The notes under the pieces are model-generated. The model was not told the origin of the DNA, ran no database searches, and worked only from the letters and a program-made list of their open reading frames with translations. Below, one piece after another: positions 41,764 through 49,254 of a stretch of 64,000 bases of DNA (its first letter is position 1; every line of letters starts with the position of its first letter). The stretch is taken from contig JAGHJP010000055.1 of the NCBI GenBank assembly GCA_017886575.1, positions 1 through 64,000 of the forward strand. The letters are read 5' to 3'. The position numbers and the translations under genes were made by a program. The stretch comes from Clostridia bacterium (GTDB lineage Bacteria > Bacillota > Clostridia > Christensenellales > Borkfalkiaceae).

Positions 41764-43092
41764 TTAAAGTTTCAATAGATTTTTAATGTTATAGTAACTG
41801 ATGTTTTTCACGAGCTCTTTCGCATCGTCCAGGGGATATTCCCCTTTGTCCACCTTCCTGCCCACGAACGCGCAGAGAATGCGGCGGAAGAAATCAAAAC
41901 GGGAATAGCTGGAGAAAGAGCGCGAATCGGTCAGCATGCCGAGGTTGGTGCCGAGGCACGCGTACTCGGATATCCAATCGAGGTTGCGGGCGATGCCGCT
42001 GAGCGTGTCGTTGAACCACCACGCCGCACCGATGTATACGTTCCGGAACGCGCCGCTGATGCACGCAAGGGGCGCGATGGCGTTTGGATTGAGCGTGTAC
42101 AGTATCATCGCGGGGCGGTCTCCGTCGGGAAGCCGATCCAGGAACTTCATGACATTCTCTAAATCGGGCTCTTTGCCGATGACGTCGAATCCGGCGTCCG
42201 CGCCGAGTTTTTCAAACATGGGCGTGTTGATGTTCCGCTGCACCGAGAAGTGCAGCTGCACGACGATGTCCCGCTTTTTGTATTCCCTCATCAGGAAGAG
42301 CAAAAGATAACCGAAAGCCGCGTCCTCTTCCGCCGGCGTCAGGTTGCCGCGGTCGGCAAACAACCGTTCCATCTCCGATTCCGAGGCGTACGACGCGGGG
42401 AAGTCCGCAAAACCGTGATCGGAAATGCGGCAGCCCTTTGAGGCGAAGAAATCCAGACGGGCGCAGAGCGCTTTTTTCAAATCGGAAAGCGTCTTGATCT
42501 CGATGCCTGCCGCCTTGCCGAGCGCTTCGAGATAGGCGGGATCGAGACGATAGAGCTTGTCGGGACGGAAAGTCGGCGACACGATGACGCCGTCATATGT
42601 GCCGTGCGCGGCGAGATCCTCCGTCGGATCGTCCGTCGTCGCCACAAACTCCACCCTGAACTTTTTCAGAAGCTTGCGCACGGACAGCGTCTGTAACTTT
42701 TTGTTGGCTTCCTCAAAGATCCTGTCCGCCGTATCCTGATTGAGCGGTCCGTCGATGCCGAACACCTGCCGGAGTTCCAGATGCGTCCAATAATAGAGCG
42801 GGTTGCCCGCCAGTCTGGGCACGATCGAGGCGTATTTTTCAAACTTCTCTTTCCAGGAAGCGCCGCCCGTTATGTAGTACTCGTCCACGCCGCACATACG
42901 CATGGCGCGCCATTTGTAATGGTCGCCGCCCAGCCAAAGCTGGCCGATATCTTCGAAACGCGCGTCCGACGCAATGAGGCTCTGGTCCAGATGACAATGA
43001 TAATCTATGATGGGAAGATCCTTCACTTCCTTATATAATAAGGCTGCGCTCTCCCCTTCGATGAGTACGTCGTCTGCAAAAAAATCTTTCAT
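41764..43092 (-). CDS. uxaC: Glucuronate isomerase
   Basis: A 442-residue uronate isomerase converting glucuronate to fructuronate (or galacturonate to tagaturonate). The metal-binding start motif is IIDYHCHLDQSLIASDARF and the characteristic WLGGDHYKWRAMRMCGVDE follows, then TDDPTEDLAAH. The C-terminal LTDSRSFSSYSRFDFFRRILC is also family-like. It is slightly shorter than E. coli UxaC (470). With the SDR and UxuA next to it, the glucuronate branch is indicated. Confidence 0.95.
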   Translation of the reverse strand: MKDFFADDVLIEGESAALLYKEVKDLPIIDYHCHLDQSLIASDARFEDIGQLWLGGDHYKWRAMRMCGVDEYYITGGASWKEKFEKYASIVPRLAGNPLYYWTHLELRQVFGIDGPLNQDTADRIFEEANKKLQTLSVRKLLKKFRVEFVATTDDPTEDLAAHGTYDGVIVSPTFRPDKLYRLDPAYLEALGKAAGIEIKTLSDLKKALCARLDFFASKGCRISDHGFADFPASYASESEMERLFADRGNLTPAEEDAAFGYLLLFLMREYKKRDIVVQLHFSVQRNINTPMFEKLGADAGFDVIGKEPDLENVMKFLDRLPDGDRPAMILYTLNPNAIAPLACISGAFRNVYIGAAWWFNDTLSGIARNLDWISEYACLGTNLGMLTDSRSFSSYSRFDFFRRILCAFVGRKVDKGEYPLDDAKELVKNISYYNIKNLLKL

Positions 43093-43119
43093 TGTTTCCC
43101 TTTACACCGTCCTTGCCGA

Positions 43120-43950
43120 TCAAACGCCGCTGTAAGCGTTGAAGCCGCCGTCCACGGGAACGACCACGCCCGTCACGAAACCGCTCGCTTCGTCGCTCGC
43201 CAGCCACAGAAGGGTACCGATGAGGTCGGAGGATTCGCCGAATTTCTTCATGGGCGTCGCGGCGAGGATCTTGCCGGTGCGCGCCGTCGGCGTGCCGTCC
43301 GGGTTGAAGAGCAGGTCCTTGTTCTGTTTGGTCACGAAGAACCCGGGCGCGATGGCGTTCACGCGGATGTTGCAGGGCGCAAAATGCACGGCAAGCCATT
43401 GCGTGAAGTTGGAAACGCCCGCCTTCGCCGCACTGTACGCGGGGATCTTGGTCAGAGGGCGGAAGGCGTTCATCGAAGAAATGTTGATGATGTTGCCGCC
43501 CGTCTTTACCATGTCTTCCGCAAACACCTGCGTGACGAGGAAGGTACTGACGATGTTCAGGTCGAACACGAAGCGCAGCCCGCTCTCTTCGATCTTGAAG
43601 AAGTCCTTGATGCCTTCGGTGTCGGGCGTCATGTATTCGTTGTCGGTGTTGGCGGTCGCTTTGTTGCCGCCCGCGCCGTTGACGATGAAATTGACCTTGC
43701 CGAACTTATCGTTGATGCGTTTTTTCGCGTCGATGATGCTCTGTTTGTCCAGGCAGTTGCATTTGATGCCGACGGCGTTTTCACCGATCTCGGCGGCGAC
43801 TTTCTTTGCCGCATCCTCGTTGAGGTCGAGCAGGGCGACGCGCGCGCCGTTCGCCGCCAGGGCCCGGGCAAACTCGCTCATCAGAACGCCGCCTGCGCCG
43901 GTGACCGCCACAACTTTGTCGCTCAGATCCACAGTAAAAGGTGTTTTCAT
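43120..43950 (-). CDS. SDR family D-mannonate oxidoreductase
   Basis: A 276-residue short-chain dehydrogenase. The NAD-binding motif is VTGAGGVLMSEFARALAANG, the catalytic Ser is in ISSMNAFRP and the Tyr-Lys pair in YSAAKAGVSNF. Similar SDR proteins (such as B. subtilis UxuB/YjmF) reduce fructuronate to mannonate. Its place between uxaC and uxuA fits exactly this step and there is no long-chain UxuB in the operon. The start at 43950 is chosen because GGAGG lies 10 nt upstream; a TTG six codons earlier overlaps that site. Confidence 0.9.
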   Translation of the reverse strand: MKTPFTVDLSDKVVAVTGAGGVLMSEFARALAANGARVALLDLNEDAAKKVAAEIGENAVGIKCNCLDKQSIIDAKKRINDKFGKVNFIVNGAGGNKATANTDNEYMTPDTEGIKDFFKIEESGLRFVFDLNIVSTFLVTQVFAEDMVKTGGNIINISSMNAFRPLTKIPAYSAAKAGVSNFTQWLAVHFAPCNIRVNAIAPGFFVTKQNKDLLFNPDGTPTARTGKILAATPMKKFGESSDLIGTLLWLASDEASGFVTGVVVPVDGGFNAYSGV

Positions 43951-43995
43951 TCTATTCTTTGCCTCCAATATAAAATTGCTCTCGTTAAGAAAAAA

Positions 43996-45081
43996 TCAAA
44001 CTCTCAGTTCGACGTATATCGGTTTGGTTTCCGCTTTTTTCTTCAAATCTTTTTCCGTCGCTTCGAAGAGCCCGTTGAGATAAGCGGCGCCCAGCGCCCT
44101 GTCGTAGAGCCCGTAACCGCCCTTGCCCGTTTCGCCGAAGATGCTCCTGCCGTGGTCGGGACGGACATAGCCGTCGAACCCGTTTTCCGCCAGGGCGCGC
44201 ACGATCGCCGCCATGTCGAGGCTACCGTAAGAGGAGCAGTGCCCCACTTCGCAGAAGGAATCGGCGTCGTCCGTCCAAAGGACGTTTCTGAGGTGCGCAA
44301 AATGCACCCGCCCCTGCGCGGCGTATTTTGCCGCCATATGCACGAGATCGTTCTTCCTGCCCGCGCCCAGAGAGCCCGTGCAGAGGGTCAGCCCGTTGCA
44401 CTTGGAAGGCACCGCGGCAAACAGTCTGTCGAAATCCTCTTCACATGACACGATGCGCGGCAGCCCGAACACGTCCCAGGGCGGATCGTCGGGGTGGACC
44501 GCCATCACGACGCCCGTTTCCTCGCAGACGGGAATGACGCGTTCGAGAAAATAGACGAAGTTTTCAAACAGTTTTTCGTGGCTGATATCCTTATACGCTT
44601 TCAGGAGTCCCTGCAGCTCCTCGGGCGTATAACTCTCGTCCCAGCCGGGAAGGTGCAGGTTCGTCGGGTCGATCTTCTGAAAGTCTTCCCGCGAATAGGC
44701 GAGCGACGTACTGTAATCGGGATTGGGGTGCGCCATTTCCGTGCGCAGCCAGTCGAACACGGGCATAAAGTTATAGCAGACGCATTTCACGCCGTTTCTC
44801 GCCACGACGCGGATGTTCTCGCAATAGTTGGCGATGTATCTGTCCCTGTCGCCCCTGCCGAGTTTGATGTCCTCATGCACGGGAATGGATTCGATGACTT
44901 CCGCTTTCAGCCCCTTTGCCGCGGCAAGGTCCCTCAGTTTTTTAACGGAAGCGTCGCTCCACACTTCGCCCACGGGCACGTCATAGACGGCCGTCACCAC
45001 GCTCTGTACGTTCGGGATCTGGCGGATATATTCCAAAGGAATGCTGTCTTTCTCGCCATACCACCGAAAGGTCATTTTCAT
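43996..45081 (-). CDS. uxuA: Mannonate dehydratase
   Basis: A 361-residue UxuA, dehydrating D-mannonate to 2-dehydro-3-deoxygluconate. Typical segments are MTFRWYGEKDSIPLEYIRQIP at the start, VCYNFMPVFDWLRTE, MAVHPDDPPWDVFGLPRIV and FAHLRNVLW; the metal ligands Cys/His/Asp are expected in the HPDDP and RPDHGR segments (VRPDHGRSIFGE). It is the first gene of the operon, about 105 bp downstream of its predicted transcription start. Confidence 0.96.
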   Translation of the reverse strand: MKMTFRWYGEKDSIPLEYIRQIPNVQSVVTAVYDVPVGEVWSDASVKKLRDLAAAKGLKAEVIESIPVHEDIKLGRGDRDRYIANYCENIRVVARNGVKCVCYNFMPVFDWLRTEMAHPNPDYSTSLAYSREDFQKIDPTNLHLPGWDESYTPEELQGLLKAYKDISHEKLFENFVYFLERVIPVCEETGVVMAVHPDDPPWDVFGLPRIVSCEEDFDRLFAAVPSKCNGLTLCTGSLGAGRKNDLVHMAAKYAAQGRVHFAHLRNVLWTDDADSFCEVGHCSSYGSLDMAAIVRALAENGFDGYVRPDHGRSIFGETGKGGYGLYDRALGAAYLNGLFEATEKDLKKKAETKPIYVELRV

Positions 45082-45146
45082 GTTGCAGGTACCTCTCTTT
45101 TTTTGTAATTTTTTTGTAATTATGAAAAATTTTTACATATTTTCAC

Positions 45147-45169
45147 TTTTTGAAACAGCTTTTCAAAAA
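45147..45169. promoter_or_regulatory. Inverted repeat in the uxuA leader, possible operator
   Basis: Perfect 9-bp arms TTTTTGAAA (45147-45155) and TTTCAAAAA (45161-45169) around CAGCT. It lies about 20 bp downstream of the predicted uxuA transcription start. Binding by the divergent AraC regulator or another repressor is inferred from position only. Confidence 0.5.
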
Positions 45170-45193
45170 AATACTTTTTCCTTAACTTTTTAC

Positions 45194-45222
45194 ATTATAC
45201 CATAAAAAAAATAAAATATCAA
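45194..45222 (-). promoter_or_regulatory. Promoter of the hexuronate operon
   Basis: Minus strand TTGATA (45217-45222), 17-bp spacer, TATAAT (45194-45199). It is the only good promoter upstream of uxuA. Confidence 0.82.
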
Positions 45223-45245
45223 TTGCATTTATTTCCCAAAAAATA

Positions 45246-45274
45246 TTGCATTTTTTCCATAAACGTGTTATAAT
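45246..45274 (+). promoter_or_regulatory. Promoter of the AraC regulator gene
   Basis: Plus strand TTGCAT (45246-45251), 17-bp spacer, TATAAT (45269-45274). The start codon begins 7 bp after the -10, i.e. at the expected transcription start, so the mRNA is probably leaderless. Confidence 0.8.
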
Positions 45275-45280
45275 GCAGTT

Positions 45281-46060
45281 ATGGAATACGATTTGGCTTA
45301 TCCCAATATGAATTTTGCGCACAAAACGGACTACGGTCCGGACTATTCGGAAAACTTCGAAGAGCATTATCACATCGTCTATGAGATCCTCTATCTCGTC
45401 GAAGGGGATGTAGAATTGATCGTGGAAAATAAAAAGTATACCATGGCGGTCGGCGACCTCGCCTTCATTCAGCCGGGGCAGCATCACCATATCAATCCCC
45501 TCTCCGACAAAAAGTACGAACGGTATGTCATTAAGTTTCCCGAATACGAAATACCTAAAGACCTGCTGCCCATACTCAAAGAAAAAGGTTCTTGCTGCAC
45601 GGTGACGGGGACAGTCATTCCCCAGCTTTTCGAGCGCATGGACTGGCACTATAAGTCCTATACGGGCAATAACCTGCAATACCTGATGGAGAGCGTCCTG
45701 CGCGAGATCGTCACGTACTTTTGCAGCAAGGAAATGGTCAATGCGGATATCGTCTTTTACAGCAAAAAGATGGCGAACGTCGTCGATTATATCAACGAAA
45801 ACATCGCCCTGCCGCTGAAAATCTCGGACATATGCGAGCATTTCCATTACTCCAAGTCGTATATCTGCAAGGAATTCCTGCGCTGTATGGACGTGCCCAT
45901 CATCCAATACGTGCGAACAAAAAAGATACTGCTCGCCGACTCCCTCATCAAGGAAGGCGTGAAGCCCACCGTCGCCTACAAACAGTGCGGTTTTTCCGAC
46001 TACTCCACCTTCTTCCGCGCTTACCGCAAGATCATCGGCGTTCCCCCCTCCGAAAACTGA
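45281..46060 (+). CDS. AraC family transcriptional regulator
   Basis: A 259-residue regulator with an N-terminal cupin sensor (EEHYHIVYEILYLVEGDVEL, GDLAFIQPGQHHHINPL) and two C-terminal helix-turn-helix motifs (ISDICEHFHYSKSYICKEF and AYKQCGFSDYSTFFRAYRKI). It is divergent from the hexuronate operon, which it most likely activates in response to a uronate bound by the cupin. No ribosome binding site precedes the ATG. It is the only protein gene on the plus strand between the left edge and the PBP gene. Confidence 0.93.
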   Translation: MEYDLAYPNMNFAHKTDYGPDYSENFEEHYHIVYEILYLVEGDVELIVENKKYTMAVGDLAFIQPGQHHHINPLSDKKYERYVIKFPEYEIPKDLLPILKEKGSCCTVTGTVIPQLFERMDWHYKSYTGNNLQYLMESVLREIVTYFCSKEMVNADIVFYSKKMANVVDYINENIALPLKISDICEHFHYSKSYICKEFLRCMDVPIIQYVRTKKILLADSLIKEGVKPTVAYKQCGFSDYSTFFRAYRKIIGVPPSEN

Positions 46061-46164
46061 TCCCGGGCCCTCTTTTGGGGCGCCGCCGGGATCCTCCCAT
46101 TCGTATCGCCATGCAACATTATACGGACGTTACGTTATAACGTTGTTGCACCATTGCGCCACAA

Positions 46165-46247
46165 CGTTACACAGACGCTAACCACAGCGTTACACGGAGC
46201 GTTATACGATAAACGCACACGGACGTTACCATACACGCCCGTACTTG
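46165..46247 (+). repeat. Degenerate 12-bp tandem array
   Basis: Units close to CGTTACACGGAG begin at 46165, 46176, 46188, 46200, 46214 (variant), 46224 and 46236, i.e. with 10-14 bp steps, mostly 12. Two extra CGTTA cores lie just upstream at 46128 and 46133. Confidence 0.55.
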
Positions 46248-46339
46248 CATACCAACTATATACGCCCTCTATTTGCTTGCTTTCCCGTCCCGTCGCCGTT
46301 TTGGCTTTTTGCCGACAATACGGCGATGTTTTTTATGCC

Positions 46340-46378
46340 GTGAAACACCGTGAAACTATCGTGAAACGTGCGTGAAAC
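46340..46378 (+). repeat. Four phased GTGAAAC repeats
   Basis: Identical heptamers GTGAAAC begin at 46340, 46350, 46361 and 46372. The steps of 10, 11 and 11 bp put all four on the same face of the DNA helix. Confidence 0.65.
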
Positions 46379-46442
46379 ATTTCGAGACATGCAAACGCGC
46401 CGCCGGCGGCCCCTCCGGGGAAGCGGAACAGAAAATAAAATC

Positions 46443-46469
46443 GGGAGACAAAAACAGTCTCCCCTTTTT
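46443..46469 (+). terminator. Terminator for the AraC transcript
   Basis: A 7-bp stem (GGGAGAC at 46443-46449 with GTCTCCC at 46457-46463), loop of 7, then C and five T residues on the plus strand. Confidence 0.75.
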
Positions 46470-46474
46470 CAAAT

Positions 46475-46516
46475 AAAAGCCCCCGAACGCCACACATTGG
46501 CTTTTCGGGGGCTTTT
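46475..46516. terminator. Bidirectional terminator after the GNAT gene
   Basis: A 13-bp stem (AAAAGCCCCCGAA at 46475-46487 with its complement at 46504-46516) with T-runs on both strands. It ends the miaB-to-GNAT operon on the minus strand, about 105 bp past the stop. Confidence 0.82.
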
Positions 46517-46587
46517 TATAAATCAAAATTTTTTGCCGCATTACCGCGATTTGCGGCAAAAATACGGAAAACTATGTCAAATCAATA

Positions 46588-46608
46588 ATATTATGTCTGA
46601 CATAATAC
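46588..46608. repeat. Palindromic repeat, copy 4 (3' of the GNAT gene)
   Basis: ATATTATGTC, central T, GACATAATAC. It lies 14 bp beyond the GNAT stop and before the terminator, so it would be in the 3' untranslated mRNA. Confidence 0.7.
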
Positions 46609-46621
46609 TGTTTATACGCCG

Positions 46622-47113
46622 TTAAAATTCGGCTTCGTAATTGAAATCGTCCATCACATAGCCGTCGCCGATGTCCTTTACGTCGGCGCCGACACGGCGG
46701 AAGCCGAGTTTTTCATAGACGGCGATCGTCGGTTCGTTGTACTTGTTGACGTTCAGGGAAATTTTGTGCAACCCCGCTTTGAGCGCCTTTTTTTTCAAAA
46801 ATTCAAACGCCAGCCTGCCGTATCCCTTCGATCGGTACTCCTTCAATATATAAAATTTGGACAGATAGAGATGGTCGTCATAGAATTTTATGCCGACATA
46901 TCCCCCGACCGCGCCGTCCGCTTCGATGAAGTAATATTCATATCCCTCTTTTTTCTGTTCGGCAAAAGCGCGGGGACTTTGAAACTTATCGATCATATAT
47001 TCGATTTCGTCCTTTGCCAGAATGCGGGGGAAATATTCCCGCCACACCTCCCCCGCCTTTTCGGCGAGCAGATCCCAATCGGATTCCGTCCTGACCCTTT
47101 CAAATTTTACCAT
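46622..47113 (-). CDS. GNAT family N-acetyltransferase
   Basis: A 163-residue GCN5-related acetyltransferase. The acetyl-CoA pyrophosphate-binding motif is LKEYRSKGYGRLAFEFLKKKA (Arg/Gln-x-x-Gly-x-Gly/Ala form), preceded by LYLSKFYI and followed by ISLNVNKYNEPTIAVYEKLGF, the usual C-terminal block. The substrate is unknown. The ATG at 47113 has AAAGGAG 9 nt upstream; an ATG 11 codons earlier lacks one. It is the last gene of the miaB-mutS-mutL-miaA-ynbB run. Confidence 0.9.
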   Translation of the reverse strand: MVKFERVRTESDWDLLAEKAGEVWREYFPRILAKDEIEYMIDKFQSPRAFAEQKKEGYEYYFIEADGAVGGYVGIKFYDDHLYLSKFYILKEYRSKGYGRLAFEFLKKKALKAGLHKISLNVNKYNEPTIAVYEKLGFRRVGADVKDIGDGYVMDDFNYEAEF

Positions 47114-47155
47114 ATCCGTACACTCCTTTCTGTCAATATCGATCATGCAACGTCC

Positions 47156-48382
47156 TTACAAGAGTTTTTCCAAAATCTTCGTCAGGGCGTATTTGCAGTG
47201 TTCATACGTCAGCCCGCCCTGAAAATACGCCGTATACGGCTTGCGGATGGGCGCGTCGGCGGAGAGTTCTATGGACGCCCCGCCCACGAACGTCCCCGCC
47301 GCCATGATGACTTTATCGTCGTATCCGGGCATATCCCACGCCTCGAGGTGCACGAACCCGTCCACGGGCGAAGCTTCCTGCACGGACTGGATGAAATCGC
47401 ACAGCTGCTTCTCGGTGTCGAAGCGGATGGCGCGCGTGATGTCGGCGGGCTCTTTGTCGAGTTTGGGAAAATTCTCATACCCCAGGCCTTCCATGCATTT
47501 GCCGATGAGCAGGCTGCCTTTGAGCGCCTGGCACACGACGTGCGGCGCGAGAAAAAAACCTTGGTAAAAATACTGATAGCCGAAGGCGTAGGAACCGATC
47601 TCCCCGCCGACAGAGGGCGCGGTCAGCCTCTTTTCGATGCGGTCGATGTATTCCCTTTTCCCGACCGCGTAACCGCCCGTCGGGGCAAGCCCGCCGCCGG
47701 GGTTCTTGATGAGGCTGCCCGCCATCACGTCGCACCCGACTTCGGTCGGCTCCTGTTTTTCGACGAATTCGCCGTAGCAGTTATCCGTAAAAATGCACCC
47801 CGTAAAGCCTTCTTTGCGGGCGAAACGGCACATTTCCCCGATCTCCCCGACCGAAAAGGCGTCGCGCAGTTCGTACCCGCGCGAGCGCTGGATATAGAGC
47901 ATTTTATACTTTTTCCTTTGCAACGCAGCGGCCACGGCGGGATAATCGAATTTTCCCGCCCCCGTCAGGGGCAATACGTCGAAAGAAACACCGAAATCAC
48001 GCAGGGAACCGTTCCCTTCGCCGAAAATGACCCCCTGCAGGGTGTCGTACGGCTGTCCCGAAACGCAAAGCACCCCGTCGCCCGGCCGCAGGATGCCGAA
48101 GAGCGCGACCGTCAGGGCGTGCGTGCCCGAAAGCATGGCGGGCGACACGACGCCCGCCTCCGCGCCGAAGGCGCCGGCATAGACCTTGCCGAGCGTTTCC
48201 CGCCCCGCGTCGCCGTACCCGTAACCCGTGGACGGCAGAAAGTGCATCGCCGCCACGCGGTTGTTCAAAAAAGCTTCCAGCACCTTTTTCTGGTTATAAA
48301 AAGCGATGTCGTCCAGACGGCGGAATGCCGCGGACAATCCATCTTCGCTCTCCCGTATCAATTTTTCTATCCTTTCATTCAT
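47156..48382 (-). CDS. PLP-dependent methionine gamma-lyase family protein (YnbB/aluminium resistance family)
   Basis: A 408-residue fold type I PLP protein of the family annotated as aluminium resistance or methionine gamma-lyase family protein (B. subtilis YnbB). The N-terminal half contains LPSTGYGYGDAGRETLGKVY, and the PLP lysine is in GSLIKNPGGGLAPTGGYAVG. The real function is not established. Its ATG overlaps the miaA stop (ATGA). In Bacillus and many Clostridia hfq lies between miaA and ynbB; here it is absent. Confidence 0.92.
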   Translation of the reverse strand: MNERIEKLIRESEDGLSAAFRRLDDIAFYNQKKVLEAFLNNRVAAMHFLPSTGYGYGDAGRETLGKVYAGAFGAEAGVVSPAMLSGTHALTVALFGILRPGDGVLCVSGQPYDTLQGVIFGEGNGSLRDFGVSFDVLPLTGAGKFDYPAVAAALQRKKYKMLYIQRSRGYELRDAFSVGEIGEMCRFARKEGFTGCIFTDNCYGEFVEKQEPTEVGCDVMAGSLIKNPGGGLAPTGGYAVGKREYIDRIEKRLTAPSVGGEIGSYAFGYQYFYQGFFLAPHVVCQALKGSLLIGKCMEGLGYENFPKLDKEPADITRAIRFDTEKQLCDFIQSVQEASPVDGFVHLEAWDMPGYDDKVIMAAGTFVGGASIELSADAPIRKPYTAYFQGGLTYEHCKYALTKILEKLL

Positions 48383-49254
48383 GGCAAAAACCCCTCTTCT
48401 ATCCACCGCAATGCGGGGAATTTGCGGAAAAACGTCAACTGCCTCTTGGCATAGTTGCGCGTGTTTTTCTTGATCTTCTCCTTCATTTCCCCTTCCGTCT
48501 GTCCCGTCCGCAGCCCCTCGGCGATCTCTTTGTAGCCGATCGCCTGCATGCATTGGCAGTGCTCGTCGATCCCGCGGGACAAGAGCCCTTCGACTTCTCC
48601 GACCAGTCCGCGCGCGAACATCTCCTCCACGCGGCGGTCGATGCGGCCGTACAGTTCTTCGCGCGGCAAGTCGATCGCATACGCCTCGTAGGAAAAACGC
48701 GGCGTCCATCCGTCGTGCTGTTCGGACTTTTTTCTGCCCGTCAGCTCGTAAATTTCCAACGCGCGGATGACCCGTTTCACGTCGTTCTCGTGCAGCTTCG
48801 CCGCGCTCTCTTCGTCGCGCTCTTCCAGCAGGGAATGCAGGTAAGCCTTCCCCTTTTCTTCGGCGATACGCGCGTACTTTTCCCGCGCTTCTTTGCTCGC
48901 CGCAACGCCGCCGAGGCTGCGGGCAAAGAGCAGGGACTGCATATAGAACCCCGTACCGCCGCAGACGATCGCCGTCTTGCCGCGCGCAAGCACGTCCCGC
49001 AGGACGGGAAGCGCCAGGCGCTCGTAATCGCTCGCGGAAAAATTTTCGGTCGGGTCCGCCACGTCGATCATGTGATGCGGAATGCCGCGCATCTCCTCCG
49101 CCGTCGGCTTCGCCGTGCCGATGTCCAGCCCGCGATAGACGAGGAGCGCATCCGCCGAGATGACTTCGCCGTCATACTTTTCCGCCATGCGGACGGCAAG
49201 AGCAGTCTTGCCGCTGGCGGTCGCGCCGCCCACAGCGATGACCTTACCGCTCAT
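48379..49254 (-). CDS. miaA: tRNA dimethylallyltransferase
   Basis: A 291-residue enzyme adding the dimethylallyl group to A37 of tRNAs reading codons starting with U. The P-loop is VGGATASGKTALAVRMAEKY, followed by DALLVYRGLDIGTAKPT and PHHMIDVADPTENFS and the KNTRNYAKRQLTFFR segment. The DMAPP donor is made by IspH elsewhere in this window, and MiaB next in the operon methylthiolates the product. The ATG at 49254 overlaps the mutL stop by 4 bp. Confidence 0.96.
   Translation of the reverse strand: MSGKVIAVGGATASGKTALAVRMAEKYDGEVISADALLVYRGLDIGTAKPTAEEMRGIPHHMIDVADPTENFSASDYERLALPVLRDVLARGKTAIVCGGTGFYMQSLLFARSLGGVAASKEAREKYARIAEEKGKAYLHSLLEERDEESAAKLHENDVKRVIRALEIYELTGRKKSEQHDGWTPRFSYEAYAIDLPREELYGRIDRRVEEMFARGLVGEVEGLLSRGIDEHCQCMQAIGYKEIAEGLRTGQTEGEMKEKIKKNTRNYAKRQLTFFRKFPALRWIEEGFLP

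Larger units (their letters stand above)
46094..46442 (+). other. Non-coding region 3' of the AraC gene with two short tandem arrays
   Basis: No convincing gene is present. A hairpin with arms GATCCCGG/CCGGGATC (46059-46093) overlaps the stop codon but lacks a T-run. Two separate short-period arrays follow (46165-46247 and 46340-46378). Transcription from the AraC gene probably runs through this stretch to the terminator at 46443. Confidence 0.55.

Noticed and set aside
46154-46375. 73-codon open frame across the tandem arrays behind the AraC gene
   Set aside because: Composition follows the DNA repeats, there is no ribosome binding site, and it ends within the GTGAAAC array.
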